64,000 nucleotides of DNA from Macrostomum hystrix (taxonomy: Eukaryota; Platyhelminthes; Macrostomidae), in contig CATNEN010000011.1 of NCBI GenBank assembly GCA_950097015.1, forward strand, positions 1,968,001 through 2,032,000, in the 5' to 3' direction. Below the pieces are notes generated by a model that worked only from the letters and a program-made list of their open reading frames with translations, ran no database searches and was not told where the DNA came from. Shown here piece after piece: positions 47,229-58,225 of the stretch (position 1 is the first letter of the stretch; every line of letters starts with the position of its first letter). A program made the position numbers and the translations under genes.

Positions 47229-50200
47229 TCACACTCGCCTCATCAAACGGTCCGACTGTTGAGCTGGTGCCTGCGATATCTCCACAACCGAGAGCCCGGT
47301 CTCTCGCACCTGTCGTTTTCTCTGCTGCAGTCGCTTTCTGGCCGTCAAGCAGCGTTTTAATCCGGCGATAATTTCAGCAAAATGTCTGCGAAAACCTGCC
47401 TGGCACAGAAATTGAATCAGCGGGCGGCATGATAGCCAGGTGAGAATTAACAGCTGGCACACGGAGTCGATGTTGAAGAACAGGTCCTATTTTGGTGGAA
47501 AAAATCGAGGTGTTAAAAAATATTTTAAGCTATTACAAGAACAAATGAATCTGGAAGATCAATAATTATCGCAAACTCATTAGGACCATTCCTCAGTAGC
47601 AACAATGGAAATAGAATATTCAGAAAACTAACAATCAGTTCTGGTGATTTCTTATTTGCTCTGTCCTGGTGACTGATCAGCGCTTCGGCACTCAAGGCAG
47701 ACACAGCTTCATCCCCCATTCTCCCACCTCTCCAAATTTTCGTTTCATCTCTCCTCTCTTATCTTTTCCCTATCTGAAATTTCCCAGTCTTGAATTTCGC
47801 CTGACTAATCACTGGCCTGTCTTATATCTGTCAAATATTATCTCTCCCCTGTCTCATCCCTGTCGTATCTCATCTCTCCCCTGTCTCATCTCTCCCCTGT
47901 CTCATCCCTGTCGTATCTCATCTCTCTCCTGTCTCATCTCTCCCCTGTCTCATCCCTCCCCTGTCTCATCCCTGTCGTATCTCATCTCTCTCCTGTCTCA
48001 TCTCTCTCCTGTCTCATCTCTCCCCTGTCTCATCCCTGTCGTATCTCATCTCTCTCCTGTCTCATTTCTCCCCTGTCTCATCTCTCCCCTGTCTCATCTC
48101 TCCCCTGTCTCATCTCTCCCCTGTCTCATCTCTCCCCTGTCTCATCTCTCCCCTGTCTCATCTCTCCCCTGTCTCATCTCTCCTGTGTCTCATCTCTCCC
48201 CTGTATCATCTCTCCCCTGTCTCATCTCTCCTGTGTCTCATCTCTCCCCTGTCTCATCTCTCCCCTGTCTCATCTCTCCCCTGTCTCATCTCCCCCCTGT
48301 ATCATCTCTCCTGTGTCTCATCTCTCCCCTGTATCATCTCTCCTGTGTCTCATCTCTCCCCTGTCTCATCTGTGTCATTTCTCATATCTCTGGTGTTTTT
48401 CCAAAAAATCAAAGCTAATCCAGATGCACACCTGTCGGTTTTTTCTATCCAGAAAGTTGGCATGCGACTGAGTCCCTAGCAACGACCTCAAACTCTGCGG
48501 AACGAAGATGTGCTCCTGCATCATGTGGCTGGCGCTGTTGATGAACTTCACCAAGCTGAAAATCGAGCCTGGCATGCTGAACGGCAGTTCAAGCGCCACA
48601 GCGATCAAGCTAGCCCGCCTGATTTGGACGAAGCTGTCCGGATCCAGGTAGACGACGCGGCTGATGCTGTCCACGTCTAGCCACTGGCATTTGCCCTTGG
48701 CGCACAAGTGCAGCAGCCTGAAGCTGCAGTACATCGATGCCAGGCACGGCAGCAGGTCCCCGATAGTCAGGTCGATGAGTGGCCAAATGACAGCCCTGTA
48801 CCGGATTTCGACCCACTTGTCGGAGAAGCCGCAGTGATAGCCGCGATTAGTTTCGCCCGGATTGTCTAAGCGAGACAGAGAATAAGTCCACAGGAACTGA
48901 CAGTTGAGGCTGAGCAGCAAGGCGCAGAACAGGACAAAACAGTTGAACACTCGCTCCCTGTCGTACTTCGGGTAGAATCTGTCCAGGCGTTGGTACAGCT
49001 GCAGGGTATCCAACGCGATGGCCAGCAAGCAGAGCTGTCTCATGTGAGCTGCGAATGTGAAAACCATCGGATAGACCTGGCAGCAAGTCTCGCAAGCAAA
49101 CAGAAGCATGAAGTTGGCGTCGACACGGGCAACGGAACGAAGCCATAAATCACCGGCGCTGATCGAAATGAGCAGAGAGTCTAATGCAGCCACCGCGCTT
49201 GAGAAGTAGCACAACGGGAGGATCTTGCGGCCCATTCTGGCTAAAGTTAGTGAGGCCAGTAGGTTGCCAAGGCCGCCGAATAGCAGGAAGGCAGGCAGCG
49301 AGACTGCGAACAAAATGCGCCACCTATCCGGCAGGTCGGCCCTGCCACGGTACACCGTACAGTCTGGCAGCAGGCGGCGCTCTTCATCTTTCTGGTGAGT
49401 CTCAACTTCTGTCTTCGCGTTAACGTTGTGCACCGATGGCGCCAGATCCGGTCGCACCGCTTGCAGGATGCCACTGATTGCTGAGGCGTTGTCCAGTTTT
49501 ATCTTTGCACCGCCGCCGCCGCCGCGGGATGGTCGCTGAACATCAATTGATCCGAAGCCTTCAGAAACTGCGGCATGGGAAGCGTATTGGTATGGAGGAC
49601 TTTTAGTTACGAGGATAAATTAAAAAATATTTATAATTGTTTTGGTCCGCACTGTATTTAGGACAACTTTTCTCAACTCTTAAGATTGAAACAGAAGGAC
49701 AGCGAACGCACAGCAGACAAACGCTTTCAGACGAGCAAAGTAGAAGAAGAGCGTGTATGAAATCATCTTCAAATAGAAGACAACTTAGCAACTTTTCAGC
49801 TTGCTAAAGCCAGAGAATAATCAAACACCATTTTTTCTTGAAATCCACACCCGTTTCTGTCCTTTATTTAGCAAAACTCTTGTGTCCTTACTGTCCATAT
49901 TCTCGAAGAAGTCCGCTCCCAGACCCAGCTTTTTAAGATTCTCCTCTACTTTAGCGCCGCCCTTGAAGCTGTTGGTCTTGTCACCGGCGTGTGTGTCGAT
50001 CCAGTACAGGCAGGAGAAGCGGCTCATGCGGTTACTGCAGAAGCGAGTCACATCGTGATCAAAACAGCCGTGCCGCAGAATCTTGAAGATGCTGACATTG
50101 GGAAACTGGCGAGACCGGCCATCCACCTCCAGATCCGGCGGATAATTGGAGTGCTCCAAGTCCCAGCTGTTCGCGTCTCTGGCAGTTCTCGCCGGATTCT

Positions 50201-50291
50201 CATTGTTCTCATCCAGAGAGACGCAGACGCAGACGGGGCTTCTAGCAATCAGGCCAAGCGCCAGGCATGACAGCACTAGGCCAGCAATCAT
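47229..50291 (-). CDS. Rhodopsin-type G-protein-coupled receptor, putative signal-peptide ectodomain
   Basis: Predicted seven-helix surface receptor of unknown ligand. The core exon, 48432..49567, carries TM1 (WRILFAVSLPAFLLFGGLGN), TM2, TM3, TM4 (VFNCFVLFCALLLSL), an ECL2 Cys (YHCGF), TM5 and TM6. The last exon, 47229..47486, carries TM7 (SVCQLLILTWLSCRPLIQFL) and a basic tail. Junction phases agree (0). DRY and NPxxY are replaced by LDT and CRPLI, as in divergent lineage-specific orphan receptors. The core exon has no ATG. An upstream exon, 49892..50291, starts MIAGLVLSCLALGLIARS (signal peptide) and has a GTAAGG donor whose phase 1 fits the acceptor before 49567, giving 597 aa with a roughly 215-residue ectodomain. 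That join is inferred. Otherwise 49821..50291 is a separate 156-aa secreted protein with a CFDHDVTRFC segment. Confidence 0.62.
47845..48375. repeat. 16-bp minisatellite in the GPCR intron
   Basis: About 33 copies of CTCATCTCTCCCCTGT with variants (ccctgtcgta, ctgtgtctca). This is the reverse complement of the motif at 33195-34520. It fills the intron between the last two GPCR exons. Confidence 0.92.
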
Positions 50292-51179
50292 CGCGCTCGA
50301 GTCTAGACAACTCAAAAAATGTTGAAAGTTTACTGGGTCGAGCGGGGAGCCGATGCGAAGCAGATAGAGCTGTAAAAATGGCTCCAGGGGTTGTGCTGGC
50401 TGCGCTAGAAGGGAATAATATTGTCCCTGGGGCAGATTAAATTCTGGCGCATAAAAAGAGAGAGAGAGAGCACACAGGGCGCAAACCAAGCACTGGCTGG
50501 CTCTCCGCCTGGTATTTCCCCGTCTTGAGTCGAGGCTGATTCGTTCAACCCGGGGGGTAGAGGCGGCTTAGCCGAGTCAGACCGGATAACGCGCGGCGAC
50601 ATTAATTTCATTCTCCAAGTCTTATTAATAATTAATGCGCGTGCTTCTCCCCTTGGAAAGTTTTGCATTGAAAAAAGTGAGGAATAACGAAAACGTGTGT
50701 TTGCTTGTCATCTGCGTCTTGCAGATTTTTTGCTTTATGAATCTGAAGCGAGTTGCCATGCTGCCCGCGAATATGCTCTCCCGCTGATAAATCATTATAA
50801 TTTTCTGTCATGGGTTCAACAAATTTTATTGAAGCGGATATTGTTGCTCGGGTAACTTGTGAAAGAGCAGAGCCATTGATTCGCATAAAAAATCGATCCC
50901 AAGCTCTCACACTGAGCCAAGTAAGTTGACGCCGGGCAGACAGTTTTTATAAACAATTGATAATGACTTGAGTTTGCTACAATGTTCACTGAATTGCTAC
51001 AATGACTAACAGAAGGCCAAATAAAAAAACTGTTCTCATTTTTTGAAAGTTCACATTGAGCTTGAATGAAATTTCGATCCTATTTATGCTGTATTTTGGT
51101 GACTGGCAAATATTTTCTAATCTTAATTTAGCTTGCACAAACTTTACAGCGGGAACTAGCATCTAGCAATGTCAGAGTA
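50292..51179. other. Upstream of the GPCR gene, no other gene seen
   Basis: The part next to 50291 stays open in the GPCR frame for 66 codons but has no ATG, so it is probably 5' UTR. The rest shows only short open frames. Confidence 0.4.
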
Positions 51180-51345
51180 TCATCGGCTGCTCTGACTCCT
51201 GAAGCACACACGAACACACACACACACACACACACACCGGTACACAGTGAAAATTTTGTGTATGTGGCCTCGCCGCCGATTCGAACTCAAGGACCTTGGT
51301 GCGCGAGGCTAACGCGGCGTTAACAGCTCAACCCCCATTTCAGCT
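51180..51345 (-). mobile_element. SINE-related fragment with (CA)n
   Basis: Contains a CTGACTCCTGAAGCACACAC core, a (CA)n tract at about 51214-51237, and a tRNA-like end whose minus strand reads GAGTTCGAATCGG (box B) and GGTTGAGCTGTTAACGCC. It shares the core with the copies at 2195, 53460 and 55395. Confidence 0.55.
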
Positions 51346-52818
51346 TATTTCTGCTTTATTAACAGAAAAACATTTCATGAAACGCGTCAAATGCGACATA
51401 AACAAACCTGACACTTAAATAGGCCTTATAAAACCCAGGTCGCACGCAATATCACAAAGAAATTCGCATCAATGCATTAGCTATGAAATGTTCAGTATTC
51501 TCTGGTCTAGTGAACTGCAGCAGCAAGCAGGATTACGGCTGTCGTTTGTCCAACCAATCCAAGCTGTTGTCAGTGAGTTGCTTAATAATACGGCACTAAT
51601 TCCTGTGATTTTCCAGCGCGATTATAATCGGAAATTGTCAGTAGCATTGGCCAGTTTGGGTTAGCCAAAATGACATAGCAGAAAAGGTTCTGTTTTCCGG
51701 CGAATTCCTGGCAGAGGCTGAACTTGCTCGACATTGCGTGGATTCAGTGTTGGCGCTGTAGCTTGCCAATAGGGTGCCGGTGTGAAGCTGTAATTTGCTG
51801 CTCAAAAATTGGTTCGCCGTCGAGCTGGTTAATTGAATTTCGCATCCAAGGCTCTCGATAGAGCTTTAACACTGAGGTTCTTTATTACAGAAATCTCATA
51901 GACGCCAGTTGCGGCTGGAACTAAACACAGCAAATTATGAAACTAAAAAAGTAACTCAAAAAACGGATCCATGTAAAATTGGTAGGAGCAGTGTCATAAC
52001 CGCTGTCCATGGACCATGGATTGACACTGCTTGACACAATCATTGTACACGCCTTTGACTGACTATTAGGCCAAACTAGGCTTGGTGTAATTTATGTTTA
52101 ATCTAATCTATATTTCGCCCATAGACAATCAATAATGTTGATAGACGTCTCTCTTTCTATTACCATAAATTACTTAATTACACAAAATATAGCGTAACAC
52201 AGATTATTAATAATTGTCTATGTAGACATAGTAATTGTAATCTGGTTCAGATTCTCTTATTTCTACTTTTAGCAGTAGGATGTGTAGAGTACGATTTGAC
52301 AAGTGTTTTACTAATATCGAAGGTCAAAATTGGTCGATAGTCAGGTTTGAAGTTGCTTACTGCATGGCTTGATAATTCAGTGCAAACCTGTGGCCAGACG
52401 TGTATGTTCTTGCAGCCTTCTCTAAGCCGGTTCATAGCGAGATTTTTACTTAATTGGCGCTTACTTCAAATTTAAATATCTGCGTATAGTGAGACATTGA
52501 GTGTGTTTGCTTCCAATACCATGCAGTAGTTTACAGACTTCAAGACTTTGTTAAAAACGGGCTTTAGGCCATCTACAGGCCCCCATCTTGCGTTGCTCAG
52601 CTCATTAATTATTAGCGACTCTGCATTTTAGCAAGGCAAGTCAGGGAAGGACACTGTGGCTTTGTATAGAGTCTAAAGAATTTTAGTTTAGCTTCGCTCA
52701 ATATTTCAGCCATTAGTTACTTTTACATTACATTAGCATCAGACACTGCGAATCTATTTTTCGTTAATGAGGTGCATTCTAATTTCTGACAAATTTATTA
52801 ATCGATCCATGGATTGGA
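51346..52818. other. Intergenic, no gene seen
   Basis: About 1.5 kb of AT-rich sequence with no supported coding frame, RNA gene or array. Confidence 0.4.
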
Positions 52819-53422
52819 AGCGACTGGGATAAATCTCTCTATCTATCTATTTGCAGGGGGCCCGGGGCACTTGTCGCACAAGCGACGGAGCGGCACGCCC
52901 CCAGACTGGCGAACTAGGCGCTTAGCGCCCATCGCGCCGCCTCCCCTGAGCAGGCACCACACACAGCAGCACAGACCAGCCGGGAGGGAAGGAGGCACCC
53001 AGAATAGGCAGCAGTGCCCCCCACCCCAGCCCCACACGCACATAGCAGACCAAGCGGAAGGCTGATAAGAAATCAGTCCTCAGGGGGGGTGATGAGTGTA
53101 CACTTATCCAATCGCGCTGACGGAAGTCCAGAAAGCGCGCGGCGGTGTACACCCACCCTCCAGCCACCCCCCGCAAGGTCACACGCCCCAGCGCCAACGC
53201 ACACAACGCAGAACAGGCACACAGAAGGTAGGAGCGAAGCTATTATTTCAAGCTTTGATTGCACGAAATATGGTGCACCTCCGCCGGTCGCTACTGTCCA
53301 AACCCCCCAACAAGTCCCGAAATTAATCGTGACTTGAAGGGTGAATCGAACTAGCGTCCTTTGGATTGCGAGGCAGCGACGTTAGCCGCTGACCCACTCG
53401 CCCCCTTAGCGACTGGGATAAA
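52819..53422 (-). mobile_element. Complete tRNA-derived SINE, 574 bp, with 15-bp target duplication
   Basis: The insert 52834-53407 is flanked by perfect direct repeats AGCGACTGGGATAAA at 52819-52833 and 53408-53422. On the minus strand it starts GGGGGCGAGTGGGTCAGCGG (tRNA-like box A region), carries box B AGTTCGATTCACCC about 55 bp later, and has a GC-rich body. It ends in an (ATAG)n tail, seen on the plus strand as TCTATCTATCTATTT. This is the expected anatomy of a LINE-mobilised SINE. The GC-rich body gives several open frames that are not genes. Confidence 0.85.
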
Positions 53423-53457
53423 ACGTGAATGGAAAATTACAGGAATGAGTTACACAC

Positions 53458-53502
53458 ATGAGTTACTGTGTGCTCAGGAGTCAGCGAAATGGGCAGAATT
53501 AC
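53458..53502 (-). mobile_element. SINE body fragment
   Basis: GTGTGCTCAGGAGTCAGCGA followed by AATGGGCAGAATTACC matches, in reverse complement, the conserved core at 2240-2280 and 55430-55470. Confidence 0.55.
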
Positions 53503-53585
53503 CTTAAAAATGTAATTATAACCTCAAACAGTGTCTGCCCACCACAGCCAGCATGGAGAGTCACTGACCAGGTTGTTCAACAGGC

Positions 53586-54743
53586 CTAGCCGCGGCGTAG
53601 CTGCATCCCTGAACCAAGTCGTCGCAGCGGTCGATTCGCTGTCCCCTCGGTAGCTTTCGGTGGCCACCAGCAGCTGCAAATGTCTGCCAACACCGTCCGG
53701 AACTTCTCGCTCTGCCTGATGTAGATTGGAAACTGCACGCAGCAGGCCAGGACTTCCAGAGTCCACGCCAGCGAGCGAAGACCTCTAGCAGACGTCGACG
53801 TTGCTGTCGCACTGTTGGCTCTTTGTCTGGCAGCAATGCTGAGAAAAATGGCGGGCGTCAGGAGCAAGAGATGCAGGCTGGACATGTACAGCAGCATGCA
53901 GGTGGTTCTTCGGTGCCGCCGGACCACTGGCGGACACGCAGCTGGGCGCAGCAGCGCGCGTTGAATGCCGAGAAGGCCGGCCAGGAGGCGTTCTCGTTGA
54001 CGAAATGAGCGACGCAGAACTCGAAATGTGCAAGCGTTCAGGACCAAAATGGCCAACAACGGAAGGCCTCGCAGAGCGGCATCTGCGGCGGCGAAGCTCA
54101 CTGAAAAATAATCGTATTTTCCCGTCGCCCGCATGACTGACGTCAAGTTTTGATCCTGGACTCTTTCCACAGTCAGGACAGTGATCAGCTCAGTTGCGTA
54201 AACAACTGTCGGTAGGACAGTCGCTGCGGCGAGAGCTGCGAAAATGATTCGGCGTCGAGAGCTGGCTGCTCCGGCTGGCAGGTGGCGCGGCTGCCGCACC
54301 GCGCAGAGCCGCTCGGCGCTGATCACCGACACGGACAGCAGCGAGGCGCGGGCCAGCGATGGCATTGCTAGGCGACGCGTAACCATAGCAACCGGACTGG
54401 AAGGCTCTGCGGGCCAGGACTGCGTGGCTGCCAGGCAGTGCAGCAGAGCCAGCGTCAGGAACAACAGGTCGGTCAGGGCCAGAGTCAGGATGCACCGGTT
54501 GATGAGGTGAGGCAGCATCAGCCGGTGCAAGGCCACCCGAGCGATGACGGCCGAGCTGATAATGCCGACTAGGCTGCAGGCGGGGATCAGGGCGAACTGG
54601 CAGGCAAAGTCCAGCAGCTCCATGCCTCTTGATCTTGAGTTGTCTCTCAAGGAGGCGAGGAGGTGTTGATGAGTAGAGAGACTGAGAAATCGACCGTTTC
54701 TCTGCCGCCGGGTTTCCCGTTGCACTTGGGCAAGCATCTTCAT
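53586..54743 (-). CDS. Rhodopsin-type G-protein-coupled receptor, single exon, 385 aa
   Basis: Predicted seven-helix plasma-membrane receptor, ligand unknown. Helices by hydrophobicity: TM1 about 46-72, TM2 80-106 (LTLALTDLLFLTLALLHCLA, keeping the LxxxD motif), TM3 128-150 (ISAERLCAV in the DRY position), TM4 165-190, TM5 212-238 and TM6 280-304. TM7 is about 321-343 (LEVLACCVQFPIYIRQSEKF), where FPIYI stands where NPxxY is expected, followed by a helix-8-like SEKFRTVL. ICL3 is basic. No Cys sits at the top of TM3, so the usual disulphide to ECL2 is missing. The ATG at 54743 opens the frame; a second Met at residue 41, just before TM1, is an alternative start. I cannot place it in a subfamily. 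Confidence 0.8.
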   Translation of the reverse strand: MKMLAQVQRETRRQRNGRFLSLSTHQHLLASLRDNSRSRGMELLDFACQFALIPACSLVGIISSAVIARVALHRLMLPHLINRCILTLALTDLLFLTLALLHCLAATQSWPAEPSSPVAMVTRRLAMPSLARASLLSVSVISAERLCAVRQPRHLPAGAASSRRRIIFAALAAATVLPTVVYATELITVLTVERVQDQNLTSVMRATGKYDYFSVSFAAADAALRGLPLLAILVLNACTFRVLRRSFRQRERLLAGLLGIQRALLRPAACPPVVRRHRRTTCMLLYMSSLHLLLLTPAIFLSIAARQRANSATATSTSARGLRSLAWTLEVLACCVQFPIYIRQSEKFRTVLADICSCWWPPKATEGTANRPLRRLGSGMQLRRG

Positions 54744-54774
54744 CTTCTTTTATGCCGCCTCACGCGCTTTACTC

Positions 54775-54822
54775 ACTGTGTGTGTGAGTGTGTGAGTGAG
54801 TGTGAGTGTGAGTGTGTACACA
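54775..54822. repeat. (TG)n-like microsatellite
   Basis: Imperfect TGTGTG/TGAGTG run just upstream (in gene sense) of the GPCR start at 54743. It may lie in its promoter or 5' UTR. Confidence 0.8.
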
Positions 54823-55394
54823 CGCCGAACAATTAGAATTGGTTGAAGCACGAGAGAATGCCACAACAGCAACTGCAGTGGAGTGGATGCAGTCGCATGC
54901 GTGCTAGCGGATTGATTGGGAGCTTGGATCTTAAGCTCCTCAGGGATGTAGCACTCACTGGCCTCCCTTCCTGTCCCCCCTAGCTCCCCCTGTTGCGACG
55001 TAGGCGGAGAAACAATCGGATACAAGATGAAGGCTTGAAGGGATTCCGCGTGACAAGGAACCGTGTTGAAAGATGCAAAGAGGAGTGTGAGAGAGAGAGA
55101 GAGAGAGCTGTAAAGAAGGCTGCTTGCCCCCACTGCCCCCGTTAATCAAGTATGCTAGTATTCACACATTCCTTTCCTCTGTTTTACAGCTCAACATTGC
55201 CCATAGAAAGCGGACTTGACAGGTGTGGTCGATGTTAACACCTGTGGGAGACTCTGTTTGGGAGCTGCACAATCATTAATTAGACTAAAACTCTAATAAA
55301 AACCATTTAGATGTTACTTTTGTCATTTGCAGTCAGTGCTTTGTACTTAGAACTATGACAAATAAAAGTTTAATGTCGATACTGCTACCTGTGT
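54823..55394. other. Intergenic, no gene seen
   Basis: No supported coding region. A short GAGAGA run lies at about 55086-55108. Confidence 0.4.
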
Positions 55395-55722
55395 TAATGA
55401 CATGGAATGGCACATCATTTGGTGCCAGCGAGGAGGCAATTCTGCCCATTTCGCTGACTCCTGAGCACACACGCACACAGATACTGTACGCAGGCATAAG
55501 CTCACACAGGTGTGTACATGTGATCTGACTTTCTCATCGTCAGGCAGTGCACACTCTCAACGGAGGTTGGCCCTCAAGGGCGTAAATTGCACGACAAGCC
55601 CCGAAGCCTTCTCTTTGCAGTTGCGCCCCAATTTAATATGGCCTCGCCACAGAATTTAGCTCAGGAACCTTGGTGTGAGAGGCAAACACGTTAGCAGCTC
55701 TGCCACTCACCCCCACTCCCTA
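55395..55722 (-). mobile_element. tRNA-derived SINE copy
   Basis: On the minus strand the head reads GGGTGAGTGGCAGAGCTGCT, followed by a degraded box B region. The body includes GTGTGCTCAGGAGTCAGCGA and GGGCAGAATTGCCTCCTCGC. It matches 2195-2465 along most of its length but carries an extra central stretch of about 60 bp (around 55570-55640). Confidence 0.65.
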
Positions 55723-55734
55723 CCATAGACTACA

Positions 55735-57770
55735 TTTAAGTTGGGATTTTTATTCTTTGGGATTCAGAGTGATTGGGATCTGAGAATGGGGATTAAGGTA
55801 AGTTGGGATTTCAATCCTTTGGGATTCAGAGTAATTGGGATCGGAGAATGGGGATTGAGGTAAGTTGGGATTTCAATCAATAAGGATTCAGAGTAACTGG
55901 GATCGGAGAATCCTCGAGGTAAGTACTAAGGTAAGTTGGGATTTCAATCATTAAGCTGTAAGTTTGGATGGCTTCATTCAAGCTGTAAGTTTGGAATGGG
56001 GATTGAGGTAAGTTGGGATTTTATTTCTTTGGGATTCAGAGAAATTGGGATCGGAGAATGGGGATTGAGGTAAGTTGGGATTTCAATCCTTTGGGATTCA
56101 GAGTAATTGGGATCAGAGAATGGTGATTGAGGTAAGTTGGGATTTCAATCATTAAGGATTCAGAGTAATTGGGATCGGAGAATGGGGATTGAGGTAAGTT
56201 GGGATTTCAATCCTTTGGGATTCAGAGTAACTGGGATCGGAGAATGGGGATTGAAGTAAGTTGGGATTTCAATCAATAAGGATTCAGAGTAACTGGGATC
56301 GGAGAATAGGGATTAAGGTAAGTTGGGATTTCAATCATTAAGCTGTAAGTTTGTATGGCTTCATTCAAGCTGTAAGTTTGGAATGGGATTGAGGTAAGTT
56401 GGGATTTTATTTGTTTGGGGTTCAGAGTAAATGGGATCTGAGAATAGGGATTGAGGTAAGTTGGGATTTCAATCATTAAGGATTCAGAGTAATTGGGATC
56501 GGAGAATGGGGATTGAGGTAAGTTGGGATTTCAATCCTTTGGGATTCAGAGTAATTGGGATCGGAGAATGGGGATTGAGGTAAGTTGGGATTTTATTTCT
56601 TTGGGATTCAGAGTAATTGGGATCGGAGAATGGGGATTGAGGTAAGTTGGGATTTCAATCCTTTGGGATTCAGAGTAATTGGGATCAGAGAATGGGGATT
56701 GAGGTAAGTTGGGATTTCAATCATTAAGGATTCAGAGTAATTGGGATCGGAGAATGGGGATTGAGGTAAGTTGGGATTTCAATCCTTTGGTATTCAGAGT
56801 AACTGGGATCGGAGAATGGGGATTGAAGTAAGTTGGGATTTCAATCAATAAGGATTCAGAGTAACTGGGATCGGAGAATAGGGATTAAGGTAAGTTGGGA
56901 TTTAAATCATTAAGCTGTAAGTTTGTATGGCTTCATTCAAGCTGTAAGTTTGGAATGGGATTGAGGTAAGTTGGGATTTTATTTGTTTGGGGTTCAGAGT
57001 AAATGGGATCTGAGAATAGGGATTAAGGTAAGTTGGGATTTCAATCATTAAGGATTCAGAGTAATTGGGATCGGAGAATGGGGATTGAGGTAAGTTGGGA
57101 TTTTATTTCTTTGGGATTCAGAGAAATTGGGATCGGAGAATGGGGATTGAGGTAAGTTGGGATTTCAATCCTTTGGGATTCAGAGTAATTGGGATCGGAG
57201 AATGGGGATTGAGGTAAGTTGGGATTTCAATCATTAAGGATTCAGAGTAATTGGGATCGGAGAATGGGGATTGAGGTAAGTTGGGATTTTATTTCTTTGG
57301 GATTCAGAGAAATTGGGATCGGAGAATGGGGATTGAGGTAAGTTGGGATTTCAATCCTTTGGGATTCAGAGTAATTGGGATCGGAGAATGGGGATTGAGG
57401 TAAGTTGGGATTTCAATCCTTTGGGATTCAGAGTAATTGGGATCGGAGAATGGGGATTGAGGTAAGTTGGGATTTCAATCATTAAGGATTCAGAGTAATT
57501 GGGATCGGAGAATGGGGATTGAGGTAAGTTGGGATTTTATTTCTTTGGGATTCAGAGAAATTGGGATCGGAGAATGGGGATTGAGGTAAGTTGGGATTTC
57601 AATCCTTTGGGATTCAGAGTAATTGGGATCGGAGAATGGGGATTGAGGTAAGTTGGGATTTTTATTCTTTGGGATTCAGAGTAATTGGGATCTGAGAATG
57701 GGGATTGAGGAAAGCTTGGAGTTAAATCATTTGAGATTCAGAATAAATGGGATCGGAGTATTATAATTTC
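55735..57770. repeat. 62-bp minisatellite with a 5' splice-site consensus in each unit
   Basis: About 32 units of 62 bp, e.g. GGGATTGAGGTAAGTTGGGA followed by TTTCAATCCTTTGGGATTC and AGAGTAATTGGGATCGGAGA. Some units carry a 70-80-bp variant with AAGCTGTAAGTTTGGA. Block duplications are visible (55915-56400 against 56800-57000). Confidence 0.93.
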
Positions 57771-58146
57771 TAAAATCCCTATACAAGCGTAGGCTGGACC
57801 CATTCCGAGTCCTCAGCAGAATATCCGAAGCCTTGTGAAGTGGAATTTACTTTAATTTAACCAGTTTGAATAATTCCCTGACATTGATCGGTTCCTCAAA
57901 CTTAAATTTTCCTAGTCAAACCTATTGGACCCAGATCGCCATATTTGAAAATGTTTGCTATAAGACTTCAACCTACTTGAAAATGTTTCACTTCAATGAG
58001 AAAGAAGAGAAAATCGATCTTTCAAAAGCAGCTTGACGATTTCGGAGAATTCAATTCGAACTGTCACAATGCAATTGCCAGAGGTTGTCAACTCGTTTGC
58101 CCACGCATTCTTCAGTAAGGACAGATTTTTGTTTAACTTTTTCCTG

Positions 58147-58154
58147 TATATATA
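58147..58154 (+). promoter_or_regulatory. Candidate TATA box of the Gly-rich secreted protein gene
   Basis: TATATATA lies 72 bp before the ATG at 58226. That spacing suits a short 5' UTR. No other core element was identified. Confidence 0.45.
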
Positions 58155-58225
58155 CCATCGAGGCAAAAGATTTCTCGGACATTCAGTTTCTAGGTCCAAA
58201 GATTTCAGTCAAGACCAAAATCAAC

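Noticed and set aside
52814-53337. Several 60-107-codon frames on both strands
   Set aside because: They lie inside the GC-rich body of the SINE bounded by target duplications.
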